Source: Muraenolepis orangiensis | Taxonomy: Eukaryota > Chordata > Actinopteri > Gadiformes > Muraenolepididae | NCBI GenBank assembly: GCA_027704905.1 | Contig: CM051019.1 | Span: forward strand, 21,278,890-21,342,889 | Direction of reading: 5' to 3' | DNA length: 64,000 nt | Notes under the pieces: model-generated | The model's database searches: none | The model's input: only the letters and a program-made list of their open reading frames with translations | Told to the model about the DNA's origin: nothing | Position numbers and translations under genes: made by a program | Part shown: positions 43,770 through 54,438 of the stretch, piece after piece | Layout: each line of letters begins with the position of its first letter | Position numbering within the stretch: the stretch's first letter is position 1

Positions 43770-44213
43770 TATAGTGGCTATTTGCAAATGATTTCGTATT
43801 TGCCACTTCCACTCCGGATAGCTTTAGTCTACGCGCACATAATAAAGATTCTGATCCGTCACAATGAATCCATCATTTATTTCGAAGATGCATAAAAAAC
43901 AAAACTACATGCGGTGCGTTGCGTGCGTGCGTGCGGTAGAAAAACTGTTTGCTTCCGGTCCACACTTCCCACGCAGGCCACCAGCCCTTATCAAGGTAAA
44001 CCATACAGGTGAATAGCTCAGGTAGGTCTCTTAAAGGGAAAGTACACATAGTTTCAAATCATAAGAATAGTTACAATAACCATAATCAGTGTAAATAATA
44101 TCATGACTTGTCAATCAAGTTATCAGTTTTCATTTTCATATTTCGTAATATATAATTCAAATAATTGCATGATACAAACTCAAAGATTAAGTAACTGAAG
44201 AATGGCTCCTACA
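43770..44213 (-). repeat. 5' LTR of the BEL element (444 bp)
   Basis: The upstream LTR in the element's own orientation. Leader sequence of about 360 bases separates it from the Gag start at 43409. Directly inside it the minus strand reads TTAAGTAGAAAAACTC, the expected place of a primer binding site; I cannot match it to a tRNA. Confidence 0.95.
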
Positions 44214-45187
44214 GAAGCTTTGAACAATGACCACTCTGGCTCAATGCCCCCAGCCTCCACAGAGATGCCCGAAAAATTCTGCCGGAGGTGGGAGTTGAAG
44301 GTCTCCCGGACAGGGGCATCCACCAGACGTTCCCAGTTCACCCGCACTACACGTTTGGGCTTACCAGGTCTGTCCAGAGGCTTCCCCCGCCATCTTACCC
44401 AACTCACCACCAGATGGTGATCGGTTGACAGCTCTGCCCCTCTCTTCACCCGAGTGTCCAAAACATGCGGCCTCAGGCCAGCTGACACGATAACAAAATG
44501 GATCATTGACCTTCGACCTAAGGTACTCTGGTACCATGTACACTTCCGCATCCTTATGTTTGAACATGGTGTTTGTTATGGCCAATCCATGACTAGCACA
44601 GAAATCCAATAACAAAACCCCACTCCGGTTCAGATCAGGTAGGCCGTTCATCCCAACACGCCCTTCCAAGTTTCCCCATCGTTACCCACGTGTGCGTTGA
44701 AGTCTCCCAGGAGGACTATAGAGTCCCCTTCAGGAGCCCCATGCAGGACTCCATCCAGGGTGTGCAAGAAGGTGGGATATTCCGAACTGTTGTTTGGTGC
44801 ATAGGCACAAACAACAGTCAGAGTTTTCCCTCCCATGACCCTAAGGCGTAGGGAGGTGACCATCTCGTCCACCGGGGTAAACTCCAACAAAGCGGCACTC
44901 AGCCGTGGACTTGTGAGTATCCCCACACCCGCCCGGCACCTCACACCCTGAGCCACTCCAGAGAAGGAAAGAGTCCAACCCCTATCCAGGACTTTTGTTC
45001 CAGAGCCAGTGCTGTGCGTAGAGGTAAACCCCACCAGATGTAATTGGTAGCGCTCCACCTCCCGCACAAGCTCAGGCTCCTTCCCCCCCAGAGAGGTGAC
45101 ATTCCATGTCCCCAAAGCCAGTCTCTGTTGGCTGGGTTTGGTCCGTCGAGGCCCCCTGCCTTCACTGCCTCCTAACTGGCAGTGCAC
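44180..45187 (-). pseudogene. Endonuclease part of Rex3-like copy 2
   Basis: Two overlapping frames (44648-45187 and 44180-44669) carry LALGTWNVTSLGGKEPELVR, VLLGDFNAHVGND, CTWYQSTLGRRSMIHFVIV and ELSTDHHLVVSWVRW, separated by a one-base shift near 44655. It is the 5' half of the LINE lying beyond the BEL insertion; the coding sequence ends at the BEL LTR. Confidence 0.85.
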
Positions 45188-45234
45188 CCGACCCCAGCGG
45201 TTCTTCCCGTAGGTGGTGGATTTCCACTATTCCA

Positions 45235-45994
45235 CTACATATAAAGCATAGATCCAGAGCCCTCTTGTTTTGACTATTAAGAAGTTTGCTCTTTGTGAAC
45301 GTATCCAGGGAAATGGCACACGTCCTGGCCAGCGTTTAAGCATCCAGTCAACCGCAATGAAAAACAGCCCTGAAATATAACAAGAATTTGTGTTAGTCAC
45401 TAATTCTTTAGGTTTCTGAAGATACAATCGATTTATTTTCAGAACACATTTGTTACACTACTTACAAGCGCAAATGCATATCAACAACCATGTACATGGT
45501 GACTACAGCGGATACCAACCCATCACCCTCATGGGCTAAAAGGTCCATCTGAAAAGATAAAATATGATTAGAATATTAAAGATCTTTAATTATCGTATTC
45601 TTTTGACTATGCATAATTATAATATATAATATAATTTATACTGCCAATGTTGTTGTTTATATAAATATCATTATTAGATCATATAATGTGACACTAGCAT
45701 TGTTTAATTGATTGTTTTAGTATTTTTAGTTTGATCAACACATCAACTGTTGCTCTTATTACACAGCCCTGCTCACTACCTGCTGTATATATATGTGTAT
45801 ATATTTATCTAGTTGATACAACTGCATACCCCTGCTCACTACCTCTTCATACTGTATACTTACCTGTGTATATATTCCTATTATTCTGCACAAATGTCAT
45901 ACCTACTCTATACGTTATTTTATACATTTTGTTAGTGATAGTTTTTTAGAAGACTATTTTAACATCTTATTTAACCACTGTACATTATATATCA
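45235..45994. other. No gene recognised
   Basis: AT-rich sequence with imperfect repeats such as CCCTGCTCACTACCT (near 45765 and 45830). No exon-like segment was seen. Confidence 0.5.
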
Positions 45995-48900
45995 CCAAGT
46001 CAAGTCAAGTCAAGTCAAGTCAAGTTTATTGTCACTTCACAGTTTACAGTTTAGTATAAAGCAGTGATGTGAAATTCTTGTGTGCAATACCCGACGACAG
46101 ACAGCAGTTATAGAATAAGATCAAATAAAAATAGATAAAAATAGAATAAAAAATAGAATAAAAAATAGAATAAGGAATATAAAATAAAAATAAAAAATGC
46201 AATTTATAAAATGCAAAAATCAGCACAGAAAAGAGCAATATATATATATAAATCAATGTAATAAAATATACATTGTTATATGTTATACGCCCTTGTTCAG
46301 CAGCCTGATGGCCTGACTGTGGAAGCTATCTCTAAGCCTATTTGTACGACACTTGATACTGCGGTATCGCCTGCCTGACGGTAATAGTGAGTAAAGTTCG
46401 TGGCTGGGGTGGGCAATGTCTTTTATAATTCTTTTGGCCTTGGCCACGCACCGCTGGTTGTAAATGTCCAGGAGGGAGGGGAGCTCACCTCCAACGATAT
46501 ACTGGGCCGTCCGCACCACCCTTTGAAGCGCTCTGCGCTCGAGTGCCGTGCAGTTCCCGTACCAGGCGGTGATACACCCTGTCAGAACACTCTCGATGGT
46601 GCCGTTGTAGAATGTTCTCAGGATGCGGGGGCCCATGCTGAATTTCTTCAGACGCCTGAGAAAATACAGGCGTTGTTGGGCCTTTTTCACCACGTGTGTG
46701 GTGTGCGTGGACCATGTGAGGTCCTCGGAGATGTGCACGCCGAGGAACTTGAAGCTGCTGACCCTCTCTACTGCAACGCCGTCGATGGAGATAGGGCTGT
46801 GCTCTCCCCTCTGCCTCCTGAAGTCCACGATCAGCTCCTTGGTCTTCTTGACGTTGAGGGCGAGGCTGTTCTCCTGGCACCACTGCTCCAGCGATCCGAC
46901 CTCCTCCCTGTAGGCTGTCTCGTCGTCGCCGGCGATCAGGCCCATCACTGTCGTGTCGTCAGCAAACTTGACGATGACGTTGGAGCTGTGCATAGCCATG
47001 CAGTCGTGGGTGTAGAGGGAGTAGAGGAGAGGGCTCAGCACGCATCCCTGGGGGGCTCCCGTGTTGAGGGTCAGTGGCTCTGATGTGGTGCTGCCCATCC
47101 TCACCACCTGGCGGCGGTCCGACAGGAGGTTCAGTATCCAGCTGCACATGGATGGGGGTACGCCTAGACCTCTCAGCTTGGTGTCGAGCTTGGCAGGAAC
47201 TATTGTGTTGAATGCTGAGCTGTAGTCCACAAACAGCATTCGCACATAACAGTTCTTCCCCTCCAAGTGGGAAAGGGCAGTGTGGAGGGCCATGGCAATT
47301 GCGTCGTCCGTGGATCTATTTTGACGATATGCAAATTGCCATGGGTCCAGCGTGGTAGGTAACACGGAGCAAATAAAGTCCTTGACCAACCTCTCGAAGC
47401 ATTTGCTAACGATCGAGGTGAGGGCCACAGGTCTGTAGTCATTCAGGCATGTTACCTTGGTTTGTTTAGGGACAGGCACGATGGTGGATATCTTGAAGAC
47501 CGCGGGGACAACAGCCTGGGACAGGGAGAGGTTGAAGATGTCTGCAAAGACTCCTGCCAACTGGTCTGCGCATGCTCTGAGGACGCGGCCCGGGATGTCG
47601 TCGGGGCCTGCCGCCTTACGGATGTTCAGCCGCTTAAAGGTGCGGCGCACATCCGCCTCCGAGATGCGCAGCTGGCTGGTCTCCCCAGTCGGTGCTGGCT
47701 TCGGCGGGCTGCCGTTTACGTCGAACCGAGCAAAAAATGTATTTAGCTCTCCTGGGAGGGAGGTAGAGGAGTTCTCTACACAACTGGTTCTCCCTCTGAA
47801 GTTCGTTATATTCTGCAGCCCCTGCCACATACCCCTCGCATCGTGTTTCTTGAATTTATCTTCCACTCTGTCCTTATACTCCCGCTTGGCAGTGACGATG
47901 GTCTTACGGAGGTCGTAACGGGCTCTCGTATATTCCTCCGTATTCCCGGAACCAAAGGCGGCGTTACGCGCATGTAGGGCAGCGCGAACATCGCCGTTAA
48001 TCCACGGTTTCTGGTTGGGATATATCCGAACCGACTTGGTCGGAACAACGTCATCTATGCACTTCTTGATGAACCCGGTGACCGACGACGCGTACTCGTT
48101 GACGTTATTGTCCGAGGCAACGCGGAACATGTGCCAGTCAGCGTGATCAAAACAATCCTGCAGCGTAGAATCTGATTGGTCCGACCAGCATTGGACCTCC
48201 CTCACAGCGATCGGTTGCTGCTTCAGTCTCTGCCTATAGGCGGGGAGCAGCTGGATAGAGCGGTGATCTGATTTGCCGAACGGTGGGCGGAGGAGGGCCT
48301 TGTAGCCATCACGGAAGGGAGTGTAGCAGTGGTCGAGGATCCGCTCGCCCCGTGTGTTGCTCTTTATGTGTTGGTAGAACTTCGGGAGAACCTTCTTCAG
48401 GTTCGCCTTGTTGAAGTCCCCCGCTACGATGAGAGCAGCCTCGGGGTGGGCCGACTCCTGTTCGCTGATAGCCCCGTACAGTTCCTTCAGCGCTGTGTCC
48501 GTGTTGGCTTGTGGGGGAATGTAAACAGCGGTCACGGTTACCGCTGTAAACTCCCGAGGTAGCCAGTATGGACGGCACATAAGCATCAGGTACTCCAGGT
48601 CCGGGGAACAGAAAGACTTGAGGGGATGTACATGACTTTGGTTGCACCAAGATCTGTTTATCATGAGACATACCCCCCCTCCGCGATCTTTACCGGAGAG
48701 AGCCTTTGTTCTGTCCGCCCGGTGTACGGAAAATCCCGTCGGCTCGATAGCTGCGTCGGTAACCCCCTCCGACATCCATGTCTCCGTAAGGCAGATAATG
48801 CAATTGTCCCTAGTTTCCCGGTGAAATTGAATACGAGCCTGTAGTTCGCTTAACTTATTGTCCAGAGACTGTACATTAGCCAGTAGAATGGTGGGTAGTG

Positions 48901-49345
48901 GGGGGCGATCGGATCGACATCTCAGCCTGACTAGCACGCCGGCTCGCTTCCCTCGCTTCCTCCGGCGACGCTTGCGCGTAATCGTGCCCAAAATGGACGG
49001 AGATAATCCAGCTGTGACTTCGGGCGGGACGTCCGAGTCGAAAGAGTGAAAAAACTCCGGTAGGCGGCGAGCGACTGTCGATCTGATCTCCCAAAGTGTG
49101 CAGAAGTTATAAGTGAACTTGCTGCTAACATCCTGAACTAAAAAAGTTGCAATAAAAAGAATAAATAACAAAAAACTGCGTCGTCGTGCGGGAGCTCGCG
49201 ACACGGCAGCCATCTCGTACGGCGCCATACTCCTCACACATGCACTTTACTCCAACATTTGCACTCTGGTTAGATGCCAAATACTTGTCTCTGTACTGTA
49301 CTTGTGCTGTGCACTGACAATACATGTGAATCTAATCTAATCCAT
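45995..49345 (-). mobile_element. CR1/L2-type LINE with intact ORF
   Basis: The coding strand is minus. The 3' end carries a short (AAGTC)n run at about 46000-46025, consistent with L2/CR1 elements that end in microsatellite-like tails instead of poly(A). The 3' UTR of about 250 bases contains GTCACTTCACAGTTTACAG and AT-rich tracts. The 5' flank beyond 49240 shows CTAATCTAATCC, which may be the 5' limit. I find no clear target duplication. Confidence 0.8.
46283..49228 (-). CDS. CR1/L2-type LINE ORF2: endonuclease and reverse transcriptase
   Basis: An uninterrupted frame of about 981 codons starts MAPYEMAAVSRAP. The endonuclease spans roughly residues 110-350: TILLANVQSLDNKL, ICLTETWMSE, IVAGDFNKANL and GKSDHRSIQ. 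RT follows: NDYRPVALTSIVSKCFERLV, LFVDYSSAFNTIVP near 664, NTGAPQGCVLSPLLYSLYTH, FADDTTVMG near 754 and FKFLGVHISEDL. All key acidic residues are present. A hydrophobic stretch (FLLFILFIATFLV) lies near the start, followed by a basic patch (RKRRRRKRGKR). It is complete enough to be active, which makes it one of the better preserved copies here. Confidence 0.92.
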   Translation of the reverse strand: MAPYEMAAVSRAPARRRSFLLFILFIATFLVQDVSSKFTYNFCTLWEIRSTVARRLPEFFHSFDSDVPPEVTAGLSPSILGTITRKRRRRKRGKRAGVLVRLRCRSDRPPLPTILLANVQSLDNKLSELQARIQFHRETRDNCIICLTETWMSEGVTDAAIEPTGFSVHRADRTKALSGKDRGGGVCLMINRSWCNQSHVHPLKSFCSPDLEYLMLMCRPYWLPREFTAVTVTAVYIPPQANTDTALKELYGAISEQESAHPEAALIVAGDFNKANLKKVLPKFYQHIKSNTRGERILDHCYTPFRDGYKALLRPPFGKSDHRSIQLLPAYRQRLKQQPIAVREVQCWSDQSDSTLQDCFDHADWHMFRVASDNNVNEYASSVTGFIKKCIDDVVPTKSVRIYPNQKPWINGDVRAALHARNAAFGSGNTEEYTRARYDLRKTIVTAKREYKDRVEDKFKKHDARGMWQGLQNITNFRGRTSCVENSSTSLPGELNTFFARFDVNGSPPKPAPTGETSQLRISEADVRRTFKRLNIRKAAGPDDIPGRVLRACADQLAGVFADIFNLSLSQAVVPAVFKISTIVPVPKQTKVTCLNDYRPVALTSIVSKCFERLVKDFICSVLPTTLDPWQFAYRQNRSTDDAIAMALHTALSHLEGKNCYVRMLFVDYSSAFNTIVPAKLDTKLRGLGVPPSMCSWILNLLSDRRQVVRMGSTTSEPLTLNTGAPQGCVLSPLLYSLYTHDCMAMHSSNVIVKFADDTTVMGLIAGDDETAYREEVGSLEQWCQENSLALNVKKTKELIVDFRRQRGEHSPISIDGVAVERVSSFKFLGVHISEDLTWSTHTTHVVKKAQQRLYFLRRLKKFSMGPRILRTFYNGTIESVLTGCITAWYGNCTALERRALQRVVRTAQYIVGGELPSLLDIYNQRCVAKAKRIIKDIAHPSHELYSLLPSGRRYRSIKCRTNRLRDSFHSQAIRLLNKGV

Positions 49346-49861
49346 TCCCAAAGTTAGAATGTACCACATAGTCGATTACTTACTCATCATATGTCACTGT
49401 TTGAAAGCTAGATCCAAACGCTCTGTAGTTATCCTATGATCCTTTCGTGATTGTATTTGTATAGCTGTCTGGCAGTATATATAGTGGCATATTTATAAAT
49501 GATTCATCAATAAAACCGTGAAATAAAAAGAAAGGTCAACATATTGAAACGCTCAAAGACGATAGGCTGTACAAAGCAACTTTGTGCATGAATTGGGCTT
49601 CCCTTTTGTCTTTGTTCGAGCGACTGTCCCAGGTCCCAGAGATGTCGAATGGTACCGGTTACTAACGACACAGTGGCCCACCATCTCCTCCGAGAGGACC
49701 ACCGTGGAGCAGGTGGAGGTGGACTGAAAGTCTACAGCAGTGTGAGCAATTAGACCAAATCTTTAAGAATGGTGATCTACTTACCAGACGGACTTGCGTT
49801 TTGGCTCAAAGCGCAGCTCTACCCAGCTCGCATACTTTCACTTTCGCTTTTGTATCCTACA
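49346..49861. other. No gene recognised
   Basis: Mixed sequence with GAGGTGGACTGAAAGTC and similar exon-like GC content near 49640-49740, but no consistent frame or splice pair. Confidence 0.45.
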
Positions 49862-50600
49862 CTAGTGGCGGCTGGTGCATTTTTCACCAGGGGGGGCTAT
49901 ACCATTTTGCCAGCTATAACCCCCCCGAGTTGGACTTCACGATCGCGACACCCATATATATGTAGCGGCACGTGGGGGTGATTGTTTGAAATACTATTTC
50001 ACTAAAAGCCAGACAACGCCACCTTGGGAATTGCACCCAAGGAAATAATTATTCAAAGTACCAATAAGGCACTCAGGTTCGTAATACTGAGGGGCAGGAG
50101 ACGTGGTTCCAATTCATCAAATGTTTTATTTCATATATTAAAATATCATTAAAAACACAGTAAGAACAACATACACACTGGAAATAAAGGGGGAAATCTT
50201 AATTCAGGGATGCTGAGGCTTACCAGTGGATGGAGGTGACGGGGGTGAGAGGGATCCCAACAAAGTAAATTAAGGCACCCGTGATCCTACACACTCACAC
50301 GAAGGAACACCAAAATCAGGGGGAGCACAGCACGACACACAAAAAGGGGGGAAGCCGCCACCGGGGACACCAGCACCACACCTTTGGCTCTCAGCAACTA
50401 AAGAGGGGCAAACAAGACACAATTACTGGGATAAACAATCAACACAAATTAATACACAGACCAACACATAAGATAAGTATAAAGACAATAAAAAGTCAAT
50501 AATACTACGAAATACTGATCAGTTCACTGATATTAACTGAAATAAACAAATAAGCAACAGGGTCAATGAAATAACTAATCAGAAACAGAGATTAATCGAA
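49862..50600. mobile_element. hAT-like dispersed repeat, second copy
   Basis: The terminus TAGTGGCGGCTGG near 49864 is followed by TTCACCAGGGGGGG. From about 50010 to 50420 the sequence is the reverse complement of 32770-33403 without the SINE. After about 50420 the two copies part. The right end is unclear. Confidence 0.65.
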
Positions 50601-50702
50601 TAGTCCGCGATAACAATGTTTAAAATATGGCCCTGTAGTGAAGGGCAAGGTGACACAAAGGCACAGTGACACCAAGAGGCAATGCAGACAATGCAGGCCA
50701 AG

Positions 50703-51029
50703 TGTTAGACCCCAACGAGACCGAGGAACCAAATGTGCCAAAGAACCCAGAAGTAGCGAGACACGGACACTCAAAGCAAAGGAAAAAAATGTCTTTACTG
50801 TAATCTCCAACATCAAAAACATAAACTAGGCAGGGTTGGACAGGATACTTGGCGAGGTAGGAGCTGGAACACGCAGTCTCTCGTGATTGTGGTTCACAAT
50901 AACCAAGCGCCCGACGTCGGTCCTCGGCAGCCTAAAGAAGGGTAGATCCCAGGTGTTAATTAGTCTCAGTAGGCCTGATTATGATGGGCAACACCTGGGA
51001 TCGATTAGAGCGTGGGGGGAGGCACAACA
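50703..51029 (-). repeat. 3' LTR of Gypsy copy 2 (327 bp)
   Basis: Begins TGTTAGACCCCAACG and ends GGCACAACA on the plus strand. Confidence 0.95.
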
Positions 51030-54000
51030 GTATCCCCCCCTGAGGGGAGGCACCGGACGACCGCCCCAGAGCCCCCGGGTTCTCCCGATAGAAGTCGTCC
51101 AGCAGGGAGGGGTCCACGAGATAGGAAGGGGGCACCCAGCTCCGGTCCTCCGGACCGAAGCCCTCCCAATCCACAAGGTACTGGAAACCCCGCCCCCGGC
51201 GGCGGACGTCGAGGAGCTTAAGGACCGACCATACCGGATCTCCATCCGCCAGGACCCGGGGAAGCGGAGGAGCTGTAACAGGGGGAGACAAGGGACTGGA
51301 GGCCACGGGTTTCAGCTGAGAAACATGAAACACGGGGTGAACCCGGAGAGACGGAGGGAGAACCAAACGCACCGCAGAGGGGTTAATGATTCGATCCACG
51401 GTGTAGGGACCAACATAACGGGGATTACGAGTCGATGTCTGGGAGGTCTGGAGGGGCAGGTCCCGGGCCAACAGCCAAACCCTCTGACCAGGCTGGTAGA
51501 CAGGGGCAGGCACCCTCCGCCGGTTCGCGGCAAGCCGGGCCCGCTCCGTGGCCCGGAGTAGTGCGGCCCGGGCGGCCCTCCAAATGCGTCGACACCGGCG
51601 GAGGTGGGCCCTGGTGGTCGGGACCGCCACCTCCAGCTCCTGTTGGGGAAACAGCGGGGGCTGGTAGCCCAGGGAACATTGGAACGGGGACATACCAGTA
51701 GCGGAGCTCTCCATAGCGTTGAGGGAGTACTCCACCCAGGGCAGGTACTTGGCCCAGGAGGTGGGGTTACTCGAGGTGACGCAACGGAGAGCCGCCTCGA
51801 CGGCCTGGTTGGCGCGCTCCGCCTGCCCATTGGACTGGGGGTGGTACCCAGAGGATAGGCTGGCCGTGGCCCCAATTCCCTTGCAGAAGGCCTGCCACAC
51901 CTTGGAGATGAACTGGGGACCGCGGTCGGACACAATGTCAGAGGGGATTCCATGTAGGCGGACCACATGGAGGGTCAGGAGGTCCGCTGTTTCGGCCGCC
52001 GAGGGAAGCCCTGGGAGGGAAACAAAATGAACCGCCTTGGAGAAGCGATCGACCACGGTCAGGATGGTGTCACAGCCTTGGGAAACAGGAAGCCCCGTAA
52101 TAAAGTCCATGGCAATGTGGGACCATGGGCGACTGGGAACGGGGAGGGGGTGCAGGAGACCTGCTGGAGGGCGATGCGAAGCCTTGCTCCGGGCGCAGGT
52201 GGTGCAGGCGGCTACAAACCCCCTGACATCCCTCCTGAGAGTGGTCCACCAGAACCTCCGGCTGATGAACTCCGCCGTCCGCCGCTCCCCGGGGTGACAA
52301 GCAAAGTGGCTGGAGTGGCCCCACTCCAACACCTGCGGGCGGACAGCAAGAGGCACAAACAACCGGTTACAGGGACCGTTACCTGGGTCTGGCTCGGCCC
52401 GCTGGGCCTGTCTCACCAGCGGCTCGATGGCCCAGGTGACTACACCCACCACCCGGGCTGAGGAAAGGATGGTGTCGGGGTTCTCCTTGACGGCAGGACC
52501 CTCCCCCGGGGACTGACGGGAGAGGGCGTCAGCTCTGACGTTCTTGGAGCCCGGACGGTAGGTGAGGGTGAAATTGAACCGGCTGAAGAAAAGGGCCCAG
52601 CGGGCCTGCCTGGAGTTGAGCCTCTTTGCCGTCCTCATGTAGGCCAGGTTCTTGTGATCCGACCACACAATGAACGGTAGCTCAGCTCCCTCCAACCAGT
52701 GTCTCCACTCCTCCAGGGCGGCGTGAACCGCCAACAGTTCCTTGTTGCCCACATCATAGTTCCTCTCAGCGGGTTCGAAACGCCGAGAGTAATAGGCACA
52801 TGGGTGGACCCTGTGGTCCTCCTCTGACCGCTGTGAGAGAACGGCTCCGATGCCTGTGTCAGACGCATCTACTTCGACGACGTACTGCCTCGCCGGGTCG
52901 GGGTGGACGAGAACCGGGGCTGTGGTGAATAAGCTCTTGAGTCGGCGGAAAGCCGATTCCGCCGACCACACGAGTCCACACGAATGGTCGAGAGGAGGAG
53001 GTGAGGGCGTTGAGGGGGGCAGCCACCTGGCTGAACCCCTTGATGAACCGCCGCACAAAGCCTGCAAAACCCAGGAAGCGCCTGAGCTGCGTGCGGTCAG
53101 TAGGGCGTGGCCATTCCTCCACCGCCTTGATCTTGGCGGGGTCTGCACGCATCTGTCCATCCTCCACCACGTTGCCGAGATACGTCACCGAGTTGGTGTG
53201 GAAGACGCACTTCTCAGCCTTCACATAGAGCCTGTTCTCCAACAGCCGTTGTAGCACCAGGCGGACGTGCTGGTGGTGTTCCTCCATGGACCTAGAGAAG
53301 ATCAGGATGTCGTCCAGGTACACCACCACAAAGATGTCTAGCATGTCCCTCAGCACGTCATTCACCAGGCCTTGGAAAACTCCGGGGGCATTGGACAGAC
53401 CGAACGGCATGACGCGGTACTCATAGTGGCCGAGATGGGTGTTGAAGGCCGTCTTCCACTCGTCACCCTCCCTGATCCTGACCAAGTGGTATGCGTTACG
53501 AAGGTCCAACTTGGTGAACACCCGGGCGTGCGTGAGTGGCTCGAAAGTGGAACTAAGAAGTGGCAGGGGGTACCTATTCTTCACCGTGATGTCGTTCAGT
53601 GCCCGATAGTCTATACAGGGCCTCAGGCCACCGTCCTTCTTAGCCACGAAGAAGAAGCCCGCTGCGAGGGGCGAAGACGACGGCCTTATAAGGCCTGAGG
53701 CTAGGGACTCAGCGATATAGTTGCGCATCGCCTCCCTCTCCGGCTGGGAGATGTTGTAGAGCCGCCTCTTAGGAAGGGCGGCCCCAGGAAGGAGGTCGAT
53801 GGGACAATCATAAGGCCGGTGAGGGGGGAGTGAGAGGGCTCTGTCCTTACTAAACGCCAGAGAGAGGTCGTGATAAATGTGAGGCACCCCAGTGATATCT
53901 GGTGGAGAGGACACAGGCCTGGAACCGCTGGACGGAGACAGGTAGCGTGACAAGCTGTACTCCAGCCCAAAACCCGCCCAGATGCCCAGGAGATGTGAGG

Positions 54001-54438
54001 GTCGTGCCTCTCCAGCCAGGGTCTACCCAACACTAGAGGCGCCGTGGGGGCGTGCAAAACAAAAAAACGAATGGACTCAGAGTGATTTCCCGAAAGAGTG
54101 AGTGTGAGAAGGTCAGTAGCGTGCGTAATAGTACCCAAAGAATGCCCATCTATGGCCCGAGGAGAGAGGGTGCGATCTAACGCCACCAAAGGAACACCCG
54201 CCTGTCGGGCTAGAGTTACATCCAGTAGACACTCGTCGGCACCCGAGTCAATGAGGGCGCCAACCGACAAGGTCTCCGTACCCCAGGCTAAGGTGGCCGG
54301 AAAAAGACGATTTAACGTACTAAGGGGCGGGGAAAGGGATGTCTTGCTCACCCGTATGCCCCTTACTGGCGAGCTTGGTCGTTTGGGCGGGTTGGGCAGG
54401 ATCTGACATAATGTCCCTCCTTCCCACAGTAGAGGCAC
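50956..54438 (-). pseudogene. Pol of chromodomain Gypsy copy 2, two frameshifts
   Basis: Protease is in 53701-54438 (GALIDSGADECLLD). RT is in 52859-53953 (VAKKDGGLRPCIDYRALND, VVYLDDILIFS, FLGFAGFVRRFI). RNase H, integrase and chromodomain are in 50956-53160 (YVVEVDASDTGIGAVLSQ, AMDFITGLPVSQGCD, GYHPQSNGQAERANQ, YLVDWEGFGPEDRSWVP). A 13-base deletion near 53945 relative to copy 1 (GGGCGGAACGCAG lost) shifts the frame before RT. A rearranged stretch near 52970 shifts it back. The chromodomain end is typical of chromoviruses and would guide integration to marked chromatin. Confidence 0.9.

Larger units (their letters stand above)
36618..44218 (-). mobile_element. BEL/Pao LTR retrotransposon, very young
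   Basis: The element is 36623-44213, flanked by GAAGC (36618-36622 and 44214-44218). Its LTRs are both 444 bp and I find no difference between them by eye. Coding sequence on the minus strand is open from 43409 to 37344 except for one in-frame UAG at 42783-42785. A purine tract, AGGGGCCGGGA on the minus strand, lies directly before the 3' LTR (37067 onward). The insertion split a Rex3-like LINE at AATAGAAGCTTTG, which is intact in LINE copy 1. Confidence 0.96.
35191..45234 (-). mobile_element. Rex3/RTE-like LINE, copy 2, split by a BEL element
   Basis: LINE sequence occupies 35205-36622 and 44214-45220. Both outer flanks carry TTTCCACTATTCCA (35191-35204 and 45221-45234), a 14-bp duplication still recognisable across 10 kb. 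The tail at the low end is (CCAT)n. Relative to copy 1, internal deletions are visible at about 36303 (roughly 380 bases lost) and at about 36480. The copy was therefore dead before or around the BEL insertion. Confidence 0.9.
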
